64,000 bases of DNA from an uncultured Acetatifactor sp. (GTDB taxonomy: Bacteria > Bacillota > Clostridia > Lachnospirales > Lachnospiraceae), in assembly GCA_910587555.1 (NCBI GenBank), contig CAJULV010000004.1:49378-113377 (forward strand), written 5' to 3'. The position numbers and the translations under genes were made by a program. Under the pieces are notes generated by a model that was not told where the DNA came from, made no database searches, and saw nothing but the letters and a program-made list of their open reading frames with translations. Below, piece by piece: positions 33,902 to 43,732 of this stretch; position 1 is the first letter of the stretch; every line of letters begins with the position of its first letter.

Positions 33902-34834
33902 TTAAAATACCTGATAGTCAAAATATTTAACGGCAATCCGGTAGGAAACTGCCACCAGCACAAAGGATATCGCCGATTTCATCATCCCCACCGCAGCGGA
34001 CAGGGACCACTGATGATTGACCAGCCCCAGACGGTACACCAACGTATCAATGATGTCGGCGCTTTCATATACCATGGGATTATACAGGAGCAGAATCTGC
34101 TCCATGCCCGCACTGAGTACGGAACCAAGGGAAAGTACCAGCAGCATCACCACAATGGGGCGAATGGTGGGAAGCGTGATATGCCAGGCCTGCTGCCAGC
34201 GGTTCGCGCCGTCCAGGGCAGCGGATTCATGAAGTGCCGGATCCACATTGGTGATTGCAGCCAGGAAGATAATCATATTGTATCCCATATCCTTCCATAC
34301 ATCGGATACAATTGCAATCACAGGAAACCAGCTGTTGCTGCCCAGGAACATGATGCGCTCCATCCCAAGGGATGTCAGAACGCCGTTTACCATCCCATCG
34401 TATTGAAACAGGCTGCGCAGGATACCTCCTATCACGGCCCAGGACAGAAAATAAGGCAGAAAAAACACGGTCTGGGAAACGCGCTTGAACCGAATGCTCA
34501 TAACCTCGTTCAGCAGCAGTGCAATCACCAACGGCACCAGCAGGCGCAGGACAATCTTGCTGATGGAAATCACCAGCGTGTTGCGCACCACCGTCCAGAA
34601 TGTGGGAATCATCAGCATGTCCTTAAAATTCTGCAGCCCCACCCAGTCCGACCCCGAAAAGGATTTCAGGGGTGAGAAATTCTGGAATGCCATCACAATC
34701 CCAAACATGGGAAGATAGGAGAAAATAAGTACGAATACCACTCCCGGTATCATCATGAGATAAAACGGATATTGCCGTTTCAAATGCCCTTTAGGGGCGG
34801 CGGCCTTTCGCGGCCGCTCTTTTTTGTATGCCAT
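33902..34834 (-). CDS. Carbohydrate ABC importer permease, LplB type
   Basis: 310 residues, six helices with the MetI-like loop (LHESAALDGANRWQQAWHI) and a basic N-terminal head (YKKERPRKAAAPKGHLKRQ). The start at 34834 (MAYKKERP) is chosen because the upstream 39 codons do not look coding. It pairs with the 33003 permease to form the channel for an oligosaccharide. Lies 122 bp downstream of the binding-protein gene, same strand. Confidence 0.92.
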   Translation of the reverse strand: MAYKKERPRKAAAPKGHLKRQYPFYLMMIPGVVFVLIFSYLPMFGIVMAFQNFSPLKSFSGSDWVGLQNFKDMLMIPTFWTVVRNTLVISISKIVLRLLVPLVIALLLNEVMSIRFKRVSQTVFFLPYFLSWAVIGGILRSLFQYDGMVNGVLTSLGMERIMFLGSNSWFPVIAIVSDVWKDMGYNMIIFLAAITNVDPALHESAALDGANRWQQAWHITLPTIRPIVVMLLVLSLGSVLSAGMEQILLLYNPMVYESADIIDTLVYRLGLVNHQWSLSAAVGMMKSAISFVLVAVSYRIAVKYFDYQVF

Positions 34835-34956
34835 ATGAAAACCCCGCTTTCTATTTGTATCAGTTATTTTCCGGCATTTCCAATGAAGTGCCCCCAATAA
34901 CCTCTGGGATGCTTTATCCGGAAATATTGAGAAAAGAGCGGCCGGATGCACCGGGA

Positions 34957-36708
34957 CTACTGTGTAATGCTCTGATACTGCTCATTCACTTCTTCCGTCC
35001 AGGCCTGTCCGCCCATCTCGTTCCAGCTTTGTCTGAAGCTTTCCCAGTCGGCTTCTCCCTTCTGCCCCATGATATATTCCACGATGAAAGAGACAGACAT
35101 GTCAGAAAGGGTGGCAGAGACACGCTGCTCGGTTTCGGTAGCCGGGCCGTAATAATAAGCAGGCTCATACTCACCGGTTTCCCGTGCCGCAAGTCCTACG
35201 GCAATTCCCATATCCTCCGAGAGGCGGCTCTTGTACATGCCCCATGCAGTGCCCAGATTTTCGCAGGCATTGCCGTGGGTAAGGTAGTCGTTCATGTACC
35301 CGTACCATTCCTGTTCCACATTTGTGATCAGCCCGGAAGGATCCTGCGCCTCATAGGCAGCCCTGATATTCTCCCGGTACTGCTTCCATGGGGTGGGGAA
35401 ATACATATACACCGGCAGATAGAAAATGGAAGCCCCGTTTTCAGCCAGATCCCTGCCCTGGAAAACCGATTTGTCAAAGGTGGAGTTCCCATTGGCCGCC
35501 AGCGTCAGGTTCAGAAGCTTCATCAGGGCAGCCTCTGCGTTCTCCGGCGCGTCCCTGGTGACAACGTTGAAATGATTAATGCTCACCTGATTCATGGCCG
35601 GCTTGCTGCCGATATCGGCAATATTCAGTTCGGCCCATTCCGCTTCCGGATTTGCATCCTTATTCTGGTTCAGCGGCCATGCCGGAATGTAATAGGTACC
35701 GAAGGCAGCCCCCACCTGGTCTGTGGTAACACGCTCATTGAACTGATCGGAATTCCATGTGGCAAAATCCGCCGCCAGGGCGCCGCGCTCATATAAATCC
35801 TTCAGCCCGTTCAGGGCGTCCAGCATTTCATCCTGTACAATCCCATTTACCAGGGCGCCGTCCCGCATAATCCACTTATTGGGATACGCCCCATAACACT
35901 GGAAATATGCGCTTAGGGCAAAATTGGTGTTCAGCACGCTGGAAGTCGTCCCCAGTCCCACCGTATCCTTGCCGCCGTTGACGGAAGCGCCGTACTCGGC
36001 AAGCGCTACCAGCATATCGTTCATTTCCTGTACATTCGTGGGTTTGCCGGTCCCTATGGCGTCCAGCCAGTCGGAACGGTAATACAGCCCCGCCACACTC
36101 TCGGAAGTATCCAGCTGCGCCGGAATACCGTACAGCCTGCCGTCACGGGAAGAATATCTTACGGCTTCCTCGCCGAAGCCCTCCACCGTATTTTTCAGTT
36201 CATCGGACGCGTAAGTCTCGTAGGCGTCTGTCAGGTCTCTGAGATAGTCACTGGACATAAATTCATAGAAATTGCCGCTGTCCAGCATTACAATATCCGG
36301 GATATTGCCTGAGCTGATCTGGAGTGCCAGTTTTTCGGAAAACTGGTCATTCGGTACCATCCACAGGAAATTCAGTTCTATATTCAGTAAATCCCTTGCC
36401 GCTTCAACCAGGGCATTTGTCTCCGGCGTCGTTCCTTCCTTAACGCCCCCATCGGCGTCCCAGCCCACAACCACATCCAGCTTCACCGTCTCCTCAAAAG
36501 GTGTAAGCCAGGGGGCGTCCTCCGCCGCGGCCTGGGGTTCTGAAGTGGGTTCTCCCTGGGATTCCTGGGAAACATCCGATGCGTCCGATGCTTCGGACGG
36601 ATTGGATGTTGCTTCCGGTGCGGAGGGTTCCTGTCCGCAGCCGGATAAAAGCATGGGGGCCGATACCAGGGCGGCCATCATCACAGCACCAAACTTCATT
36701 TTTTTCAT
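34957..36708 (-). CDS. Extracellular solute-binding lipoprotein, LplA type
   Basis: 583-residue lipoprotein. Signal peptide MKKMKFGAVMMAALVSAP with lipobox LLSGC (lipidated Cys24), then a Ser/Glu/Pro-rich spacer, then the large type I binding-protein fold common to the Lpl/YtcQ group. Strong AGGAGG site. It has a private promoter in the gap after the regulator gene, so it can be made in excess of the kinase and regulator. Likely captures mannose- or GlcNAc-containing oligosaccharides, by inference from the neighbouring glycosidases. Confidence 0.92.
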   Translation of the reverse strand: MKKMKFGAVMMAALVSAPMLLSGCGQEPSAPEATSNPSEASDASDVSQESQGEPTSEPQAAAEDAPWLTPFEETVKLDVVVGWDADGGVKEGTTPETNALVEAARDLLNIELNFLWMVPNDQFSEKLALQISSGNIPDIVMLDSGNFYEFMSSDYLRDLTDAYETYASDELKNTVEGFGEEAVRYSSRDGRLYGIPAQLDTSESVAGLYYRSDWLDAIGTGKPTNVQEMNDMLVALAEYGASVNGGKDTVGLGTTSSVLNTNFALSAYFQCYGAYPNKWIMRDGALVNGIVQDEMLDALNGLKDLYERGALAADFATWNSDQFNERVTTDQVGAAFGTYYIPAWPLNQNKDANPEAEWAELNIADIGSKPAMNQVSINHFNVVTRDAPENAEAALMKLLNLTLAANGNSTFDKSVFQGRDLAENGASIFYLPVYMYFPTPWKQYRENIRAAYEAQDPSGLITNVEQEWYGYMNDYLTHGNACENLGTAWGMYKSRLSEDMGIAVGLAARETGEYEPAYYYGPATETEQRVSATLSDMSVSFIVEYIMGQKGEADWESFRQSWNEMGGQAWTEEVNEQYQSITQ

Positions 36709-36758
36709 AGCATGTCCTCCTTCATATTCAACAATGAAACTGCGTTTTCGACAATTTT

Positions 36759-36787
36759 ATTGTAACTTTTGTACAGAATCCTTTCAA
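36759..36787 (-). promoter_or_regulatory. Promoter of the solute-binding protein and permeases
   Basis: Minus strand: -35 TTGAAA, 17-bp spacer, -10 TACAAT, about 50 bp before the start codon. Confidence 0.65.
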
Positions 36788-36815
36788 TCCATAACTATTG
36801 ACATGAAATGCCGTT

Positions 36816-38444
36816 CTATTTACTTTCCCCATCGGATGTTTCGGGTATATGCTCCTCAAAAAACTGCCGCGGCGTCCTGCCGGTGTTGCGCTTAAAGAAC
36901 AGAATAAATGCGGAGGGCGAAGCAAATCCCGTACGTTCGGCCACATTTTTCACCAGTTCCCCGGACAGAATCAACCCCTGGGCATGCCTTAGCTTCACTT
37001 CGTCGATGTACTCCGAAAGCTTCCTGCCTGCGTGCGTCCGGTACAGACGGGAGAGATAGGAAGGGTTAAATCCCGTCATCCGGGCCAGCTCCGTCAGGGA
37101 CAGATTGTAGTCCTCTATATGGGCTTCTATATAGAGATTAATCCGATTGATAACAGCCTCCGTATTATGCGCTTCATTCTCTGCCCGCTGCCTGCAGAGT
37201 TCACCGCAGAAGACGGCGGTTTTCTCCATAAAGGCCTCCGGTTCCGTCCGGTTTGCGCCGTGCAGAAATTCGTCCAGCATATGGGCAAGGGCCTGCTCGT
37301 AGGAGGCTCCCATCCTGTTCTCCCGCAGAAAGCTCAACAGCAGCGTAAATAACGTCAGCTGCTGCTCCGAGTGAAGCCGTGCGCTCTGCAGCAGCCCGCC
37401 GGATGCCCCGAAATACAATGCAAACAATTCCCTCACCGATTCCGGCGTTCCGGTATGGAGCTGCTGCCCCAGCTGATGAATAAACGTGGAAAACTGAAAC
37501 CGCTCCTGAAGTCCGCCTCCCTGGTTTAACAGCACATCCGAGTAATCTGTCTCATCCACGATAATCAGCTTCCCCGCATCCCGGTATATCATATAATATA
37601 TATCATTTAAACGTCCGTACTTTTCTACTATTTCGTCAAATCCGGCGGCACAGCCGATAACCATGCTCACTGCCAGACCACAGGCATCATCTATCTGCTG
37701 CTGAATTGCCTCAAACAGCGCATGGATATAGCTCCCGGTTCCCCGGCGCCCGGCGGCATTCTTTTCCTGAAGCAGCCACACAAGGGTCCCCTCCTCGGGA
37801 AGAAGCAGTTCAAAGGTAAGCCCCGGGGCCTGGCCTTCCAGCAATCCGGCAAGCTGCTGCAGAACCTGCATTCCCTCCGCCGCCTGATGCAGAAGGAATT
37901 TTCCCAGCACCATAAAAACCGGCCGCCCGGTGTCCAGTTCCAGCGAAAGCACGTTATCCTGCATCGGAAAGTCCCGCCAGCTGCCTCCGCCCCGGAGCAT
38001 GCTTTCCAGCGCGGCACGCTGCGCAAAGGCACGCATTCTGCCCTGTTCCGTCTCGGCGCGCAGCTCCTCCGCGCACATCCGTATCTCCTTGTCCACCTTC
38101 TCCATCACCACCTCGTCTCCTTCCGTCTTCAACAGATATCCCCGGTAAATGGAAAACTTGGACGCACGGTGAATATACTCGAAATCATCAAAACCGCTCA
38201 AAAATATGAAATGGGTCCTGGGCCAGAGCCGTTCCGTTTCCTGTATCAGTTCCAGACCGTCAATGTCCGGCATCCGCACATCGGACAATATGACGTCCAC
38301 TTTGTTGCCCTGGAGGATATTCAGCGCGTGTTCCCCGGTAAAAGATTTCATGATGATAACACTGTCCCCATATCGCTGTTCAAACTGGCTGGCCAGCCCT
38401 TCCACGATATTCGGTTCGTCGTCTACGATCAAAAGTGTCTGCAT
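36816..38444 (-). CDS. Response regulator, YesN type (REC + AraC helix-turn-helix)
   Basis: 542 residues. Receiver domain at the N-terminus (TLLIVDDEPNIVEGL; phosphoacceptor Asp in VDVILSDVRMPDIDG), a long middle region, and a C-terminal AraC domain (ITRTGFNPSYLSRLYRT-type first helix-turn-helix, then NVAERTGFASPSAFILFFKR). The start at 38444 (MQTLLIVDDE) has AGGAGG 8 bp before it; the 23 codons of upstream open frame lie in the kinase gene. Only 4 bp separate it from the kinase stop. It probably activates the importer and perhaps the GH38/GH3 pair on sensing extracellular sugar. Confidence 0.93.
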   Translation of the reverse strand: MQTLLIVDDEPNIVEGLASQFEQRYGDSVIIMKSFTGEHALNILQGNKVDVILSDVRMPDIDGLELIQETERLWPRTHFIFLSGFDDFEYIHRASKFSIYRGYLLKTEGDEVVMEKVDKEIRMCAEELRAETEQGRMRAFAQRAALESMLRGGGSWRDFPMQDNVLSLELDTGRPVFMVLGKFLLHQAAEGMQVLQQLAGLLEGQAPGLTFELLLPEEGTLVWLLQEKNAAGRRGTGSYIHALFEAIQQQIDDACGLAVSMVIGCAAGFDEIVEKYGRLNDIYYMIYRDAGKLIIVDETDYSDVLLNQGGGLQERFQFSTFIHQLGQQLHTGTPESVRELFALYFGASGGLLQSARLHSEQQLTLFTLLLSFLRENRMGASYEQALAHMLDEFLHGANRTEPEAFMEKTAVFCGELCRQRAENEAHNTEAVINRINLYIEAHIEDYNLSLTELARMTGFNPSYLSRLYRTHAGRKLSEYIDEVKLRHAQGLILSGELVKNVAERTGFASPSAFILFFKRNTGRTPRQFFEEHIPETSDGESK

Positions 38445-38448
38445 AATC

Positions 38449-40215
38449 CTAATCCTCCTGATTTTCCCTGCGGGGAAGTATAAGTGTGGTGCAGAAGCCG
38501 CCCAGGCTCCCATGGGACACCGTCAGGTCTCCCCCTAAAAGCCGCATACGGCTTTTCACGTTTTTCAGCGCCGTCACTGCCCGGTTCTCCCCGCGGTCCT
38601 CCAGGTATGCCGACAGCGCCTCCATATCCCGATCGGCACAGGCGCCGTTGTTTTCCACATAGATTGCCAGTTCTTCCGGGCGTGTCTCAAAGCGCAGCCG
38701 GATAATGCCCCCGGTAATTTTCTCCACCCCATGGTTATAGGCGTTTTCAAACAAGGGCTGCAGCACAAACCGGGGCACCTCCATTCCGGCGTATTCCCGG
38801 GGCAACGGCTCCAGTTCCACCTTAATCCTGTCTCCGAAGCGGATTGTCTGTATCTCCGTATAGTCCTTTACATTTTCATATTCCATGGACAGGGGCACCA
38901 CATTCTCGCCGCTGCGTGTGATATAACGGTAGTATGAGCTGAGACGGCGGCTCATCTCCGCCACGCCCTCATTGTCCTCCATTTTCGCCATCCGGTATAA
39001 ATGGTAAAAACTGTTGTAGAGGAAATGGGGGTTCACCTGGGCCTGCAGAAATTTGATTTCCGACTGATAGGCCAGCAGCTTATTGTTGTACACCTGTTCC
39101 ATGGATGCCTTCAGCTTATCGCTTACTCCCAAAAACGCGGAATACAGAAAATCCATATTGTTGCCCGGGGGCTGGGACAGCCGTATTACGCCCTCTTCTT
39201 CCAGGCTCTGCACTTCCCCCATAAAACGGTTGATGGGCTGTGAGATCATTTTCCGGATAATATAGAAAAACAGGCTGACCTCCAGCAGCAGGAATGCCGT
39301 AAGGACAAGCTGCCAGAGGGAAAAGGGCCTGGAGGCATTGCGCAGTACCTTCCTGTCCACATAGCCGCATACCCACAGATCCCGTTTTCCCACGGGAATG
39401 GCCATCCGCAGATATTCTGTCCCGGCAATCCCCACAGTGTCCTCATCCGCCCTTTTCTCTCCCGCTTCCCACTGCCCCACTCCCTTCTCCAGGTCTGCCC
39501 GGAATTCCGCTTCCGGCAAAAATGCATTCCCCGCACTGAAGAAATAGAGGCTTTCTGTCCGGGCGGCTCCCAACAGGCATATCAGGCCGTTCTCAGAGAA
39601 CCGATGGCACCATTCGGAGATGACCCGTTCCGAAAACCGCACCCGGATCACGGACGCCTGTTCGGTACTTGATATGTGCATGGAATCCGAGGCCAGATAC
39701 AGCTGTCCGTTCACCGTCAGCAGCAGTTCTCTGCCTCCCTCTTCCCGATATTCCTGTATGAAGTTTTCATCTTCCTCCGAAAAATCTCTGTAAGAGCCGT
39801 CCGATGAAATCACCTTGCCCAGCCGGGGCAGGAAAATACTTGCGTCCTCAATGAGTCCGCTGGCGTTCTGCAGGGCGTACATCAGTTCTCCCACCCGGAG
39901 AACCGTGGTGTAGATTCTGGTGAAGGCCGCTGTGGGCGCGGTAAGTTCCATCTGCCGGACGTCCGGACGTGTGGCGGCATAATTAATCTGAAGCTGAATG
40001 CGCCCCAGCTCATCATCCAGCTGTTCCGCCAGGGAAGACACTCTGGATTGATACATCTGCCGCACCTCCAGGAACGCGTCCCGCTCCAGTTTTACCGTAA
40101 CCCATATTCCCACAATATAAATACTGACCACAAAGACGAGAAACAATCCCAGAAGCCTCCGCGGCAGGCTGAAGGCAAATGGTGTCCCGCTTTTCCGCTT
40201 CCAATTCCGACTCAT
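38449..40215 (-). CDS. Sensor histidine kinase, YesM type
   Basis: 588 residues. Membrane helix at about 20-41, extracellular sensor region to about 295, second helix at about 300-322, HAMP-like segment, His_kinase domain with phosphoacceptor His in QVNPHFLYNSFYHL, and an ATPase domain (VLQPLFENAYNHGVEKI with the N-box Asn; later SLGGFCTTLILP). Family partner of AraC-type regulators that control oligosaccharide importers. First gene of the minus-strand kinase-regulator-importer operon. Confidence 0.93.
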   Translation of the reverse strand: MSRNWKRKSGTPFAFSLPRRLLGLFLVFVVSIYIVGIWVTVKLERDAFLEVRQMYQSRVSSLAEQLDDELGRIQLQINYAATRPDVRQMELTAPTAAFTRIYTTVLRVGELMYALQNASGLIEDASIFLPRLGKVISSDGSYRDFSEEDENFIQEYREEGGRELLLTVNGQLYLASDSMHISSTEQASVIRVRFSERVISEWCHRFSENGLICLLGAARTESLYFFSAGNAFLPEAEFRADLEKGVGQWEAGEKRADEDTVGIAGTEYLRMAIPVGKRDLWVCGYVDRKVLRNASRPFSLWQLVLTAFLLLEVSLFFYIIRKMISQPINRFMGEVQSLEEEGVIRLSQPPGNNMDFLYSAFLGVSDKLKASMEQVYNNKLLAYQSEIKFLQAQVNPHFLYNSFYHLYRMAKMEDNEGVAEMSRRLSSYYRYITRSGENVVPLSMEYENVKDYTEIQTIRFGDRIKVELEPLPREYAGMEVPRFVLQPLFENAYNHGVEKITGGIIRLRFETRPEELAIYVENNGACADRDMEALSAYLEDRGENRAVTALKNVKSRMRLLGGDLTVSHGSLGGFCTTLILPRRENQED

Positions 40216-40269
40216 TTTCTTTTTCTCCCGATTTCGGTTCCGCAGCCGATGATACTGCTTTTTCCCGTT

Positions 40270-40298
40270 ATTATACAGCAGCCCGGCTGTAATTAACA
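40270..40298 (-). promoter_or_regulatory. Promoter of the kinase-regulator operon
   Basis: Minus strand: -10 TATAAT (perfect), 17-bp spacer, weak -35 TGTTAA; about 55 bp before the kinase start. Confidence 0.55.
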
Positions 40299-40504
40299 GA
40301 TCGCGGCGGCTATATAAGGATAATACCCTTTGGTCCCGGTGATTGGGATGCCAAATTCTTTACATTGCATCTCAACCTGTTTACCTGGGGTTTTCGAATC
40401 CGCTCCTGTGTTTTATGATAATAAAATCCATGGGAATTATTCCCCGTCAAACCGCAAATCGTCAATGTATGGAGCCTGTCTGAAAATTGCTTTCCGCCGG
40501 ATGC

Positions 40505-40549
40505 GGGGACATTTCCGTACCGCGGCGGACGGCGGACGGAAATGTCCCC
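40505..40549. repeat. Perfect 14-bp inverted repeat upstream of the alpha-mannosidase
   Basis: GGGGACATTTCCGT (40505-40518) and ACGGAAATGTCCCC (40536-40549) around a 17-bp GC-rich centre. It could fold into a strong hairpin in the leader of the GH38 gene or serve as a regulator site. Confidence 0.8.
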
Positions 40550-40597
40550 ACGGATCAATTTTCGGACTGGTTCCGCAAAAAACAGGAGAAATCTGCC

Positions 40598-43500
40598 ATG
40601 CTGAATGATGCTCAAAACAAAAAACTGCTCTCCAAGCTTGCCCGTACCCTGGAAATTTACGAGCCTTATGTCTTCACCGAAGCCGCCGTTCTCCCCTTTT
40701 CCATGTACGAGACAGAGGAGCGGCTCCACGCCATGCCCGATGCCGCGCTGTTCTCTCTCCCGGAACACCGTGAGGGAAAGTCCCTGTGGGGCGGCCCGGG
40801 GCGCTATTGCTGGTTCCTTGCCGATTACACCGTCCCTCCGGCCCTGGACGGACAGGCGCTGTATCTGTATCCTGATCTGGGCGGGTATGAAGCCCTGCTG
40901 TGGAAAAACGGGGTTCCCTGCGGAACCTTTGCCACCAAAATCGCAGTGACGCGCCACGGGAACCATTACTGCGACTGCGTCAGCCGCCATGCCCGGGCCG
41001 GGGAACGGCTCCGGCTGGCCATAGAGTTCTACGCCGGGCATTATGTCATCGGGGAGCAGCCTTTCCAGCAGCGTCCGGTTTCGGATTTCCGTTTCGAGGC
41101 AAAAAGGATTTCCATCTGCACCAGGAATCAGGACATACTGGACTTTCTGCTGGATCTCCGGGTCCTTGTGCAGCTTGCGCAGAAGCTTCCAGGGGAATCC
41201 TTCCGGCGGGCCGGCATTCTGAATGTGCTTACCAAAGTACATCAGATATTGTATTATGACCCAGCCGCCGTTTCGGAAAGCGTCTGGCGTCCCGCCCTGG
41301 TACAGGCACGGTGCTGCATGGAAGCGTCCCTGGCCTGCCGCAACGGGGAAAGCGCTCCCAAAGCCGTACTCACCGGCCACAGCCACATCGATACCGCATG
41401 GCTGTGGCCCATGGAGGAAACGGTAAAAAAGCTTGCCCGTACCATTTCAAATCAGTTCAGCCTGATGGAGCAATATCCGGAATACCGCTTTATTCAGAGC
41501 GCTTCCTTCCATACCTGGCTGATGGAGAGGCAGTATCCCTCCCTGTTCCGGCAGATACAGGCGTATACGGCAAAGGGACGGTATGAGCCGAACGGTGGGG
41601 TGTGGGTGGAATGTGACTGCAATCTTCCCTCCGGAGAAGCCCTTGTGCGGCAGTTTCTGTGGGGGCAGCTCTATAACAAAAGCCGCTTCGGCATGGTTTC
41701 GGATGTCTTCTGGCTGCCGGATACCTTCGGCTACAGCGCAGCCGTTCCGCAGATTATGCGCGGATTCGGCATATCCTGTTTCCTCACCACCAAACTGGCC
41801 TGGAATGACACCAATGTCTTTCCCTATGACACCTTTGTGTGGAAGGGAATCGACGGCTCCCGGGTGCTGACCCACTTTTTTGTCATGGATACCTGGCCCG
41901 ACGCGGCCGGGCTGCTGGAACGGGTGGACGGCATGGGGTATCAGGACTGCATCCGCAGCAGGCAGGCATCAGACAGCAGGCTCATCGCCTTCGGCTATGG
42001 GGACGGAGGCGGCGGTCCGCAGTTTGAAATGATAGAAGCTGCCCGGCGTCTCACTGATCTGGAAGGCTGCCCCAGGGTATCCTACGGCTCCGTAAGCGGC
42101 TTTATGCACGCCCTTGCATCCCGGGAAGCAGAGCTGCCCGTCTACGACGGCGAGCTTTACCTGGAGCTGCATCGGGGCACCCTCACCGCCAAACAGCAGA
42201 TTAAAAAGAATAACCGTATGGCGGAAGACGCACTGCGGCTGCTGGAACTTCTGGAATGTCAGGCTGCCGTGCGGGAAGGACGGCCGGCTTCGGGCAGAGA
42301 TTTCATTCCTCTGTGGAACACCCTCCTGGTAAACCAGTTCCACGACATCCTGCCCGGCAGCTGTATCAGCGAAGCCCATGCGCAGTGCCTGGCCGAAATG
42401 CAGGCCATGCTGGACCGGGCGGATGCCATGCTCCGGGCCGTTCTGAAGGATACGGCGGACAAAACTGCCTATACCGTGTGGAACCCCCTGGACGAGGCAT
42501 GTGGGGATGTCTTTTATCTGCCTCCCTTAAACGGTCTTGTTCCAGAAGACAATAACGTGGTAATCCAGGAGGTTCTCCGGGCTGACGGCACCCCCGCCGC
42601 TGCGGTACAGGGATTTTCCCGGCCGGCTTTGGGCAGCGGCGTACTGCGTCTGCATCGTCCGGAATCCGCTCCGGCACCCCAGCCTTCTCCCTTCCGTTTT
42701 GCGGGCAATGTACTCACCACGCCTCTGCTCCGGGTGTGCTTTGACGAAACGGGGTTTATTTCCTCCCTGACCACGCTGGCAGACGGCATGGAATGGTGCG
42801 GCGGTCCCTTCGGCCAGCTTCTCTGGGGCGAGGATGTTTCCGCTGGCTGGGACGGCTGGGATATCGATGCCGACTGTATGATGAAGCTGTCGCCGGACGC
42901 CCGCCTGCTGGAACGCAGCGTCACTGCCGACGGCCCGGTTGAGTTCCGCATCCACAGCACATACGCGGTATGTGAACACTCTCACCTGACCCAGGATGTG
43001 ATATTCCGCGCCGATACAACGCTGGTAGAGTGGGAAAATGTCCTGCACTGGAGGGAACGGCACCGTCTGCTGAAAGCCGCCTTTCACACCAATATCCGCA
43101 GCGCGTATGCCCGCAACGAAATCCAGTTCGGCTGTATCCAGCGCCCCGTGACCCGCAACAACACATGGGAACAGGCAATGTTTGAGGTGTGCAACCATCG
43201 TTATACAGACTTTTCGGAGCCTTCCCGGGGAATCTGTATCCTGAATGACTGCAAATACGGCATCAGCATGGACGGCGGGACATTTGCGCTGACCCTGGCC
43301 AAGGCGGGCACCCGGCCGGATACCGGCGGCGACGCCGGCGACTATACCTTCCGTTACGGCATCCTGCCCCATGAGGGGGGTTTTTCTGCCGCCGTCCCCC
43401 GGGCCGGCATGCGGTTCGGCCGCCTTCCCTTCACGGCGCCGGGCATCCTTGCACAGCCCGCCTTCCTCTGGACAGACCGGCAGAATGTGGTGGTGGAAAC

Positions 43501-43732
43501 GGTAAAGCCCTGTGAGGAAACCCAAAGCGCCCTTATCCTTCGGCTTTATGAATGCGAGGGTTCCAGGGTATCCGCGCACCTCCGCACAGGTTTTCCCATT
43601 TTACGTGCCGAATTGTGCGATATGATGGAGCGGACGCTTGAACAGCTCTCTCCGGAGCGCCCCATGTTCTTCACGCCCTTCGAGATTAAGACACTGAAAC
43701 TTTATTACAAGACAGAGAAAGGAAGCCTATGA
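40598..43732 (+). CDS. Alpha-mannosidase, glycoside hydrolase family 38
   Basis: 1044-residue retaining, zinc-dependent alpha-mannosidase. Zinc ligands are visible in GHSHIDTAWLWP (His263, Asp265), the nucleophile in FWLPDTFGYS (Asp375), and the fourth ligand in YLELHRGT near residue 524. A middle three-helix domain and C-terminal beta domains complete the usual bacterial layout of about 1000-1050 residues. No signal peptide, so it works in the cytosol on imported oligosaccharides. The start at 40598 follows CAGGAG; 37 upstream open codons cross the inverted repeat and are not counted. Overlaps GH3 by 4 bp. Confidence 0.93.
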   Translation: MLNDAQNKKLLSKLARTLEIYEPYVFTEAAVLPFSMYETEERLHAMPDAALFSLPEHREGKSLWGGPGRYCWFLADYTVPPALDGQALYLYPDLGGYEALLWKNGVPCGTFATKIAVTRHGNHYCDCVSRHARAGERLRLAIEFYAGHYVIGEQPFQQRPVSDFRFEAKRISICTRNQDILDFLLDLRVLVQLAQKLPGESFRRAGILNVLTKVHQILYYDPAAVSESVWRPALVQARCCMEASLACRNGESAPKAVLTGHSHIDTAWLWPMEETVKKLARTISNQFSLMEQYPEYRFIQSASFHTWLMERQYPSLFRQIQAYTAKGRYEPNGGVWVECDCNLPSGEALVRQFLWGQLYNKSRFGMVSDVFWLPDTFGYSAAVPQIMRGFGISCFLTTKLAWNDTNVFPYDTFVWKGIDGSRVLTHFFVMDTWPDAAGLLERVDGMGYQDCIRSRQASDSRLIAFGYGDGGGGPQFEMIEAARRLTDLEGCPRVSYGSVSGFMHALASREAELPVYDGELYLELHRGTLTAKQQIKKNNRMAEDALRLLELLECQAAVREGRPASGRDFIPLWNTLLVNQFHDILPGSCISEAHAQCLAEMQAMLDRADAMLRAVLKDTADKTAYTVWNPLDEACGDVFYLPPLNGLVPEDNNVVIQEVLRADGTPAAAVQGFSRPALGSGVLRLHRPESAPAPQPSPFRFAGNVLTTPLLRVCFDETGFISSLTTLADGMEWCGGPFGQLLWGEDVSAGWDGWDIDADCMMKLSPDARLLERSVTADGPVEFRIHSTYAVCEHSHLTQDVIFRADTTLVEWENVLHWRERHRLLKAAFHTNIRSAYARNEIQFGCIQRPVTRNNTWEQAMFEVCNHRYTDFSEPSRGICILNDCKYGISMDGGTFALTLAKAGTRPDTGGDAGDYTFRYGILPHEGGFSAAVPRAGMRFGRLPFTAPGILAQPAFLWTDRQNVVVETVKPCEETQSALILRLYECEGSRVSAHLRTGFPILRAELCDMMERTLEQLSPERPMFFTPFEIKTLKLYYKTEKGSL

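Larger units (their letters stand above)
40216..40597. other. Divergent intergenic region, kinase operon / alpha-mannosidase
   Basis: 382 bp without a gene. Contains the minus-strand promoter at 40270-40298 and a perfect 14-bp inverted repeat at 40505-40549. I see no clear consensus promoter for the plus-strand gene. Confidence 0.5.

Noticed and set aside
40310..41386. 358-codon open frame on the minus strand
   Set aside because: Runs antisense through the start of the GH38 gene whose motifs are certain.
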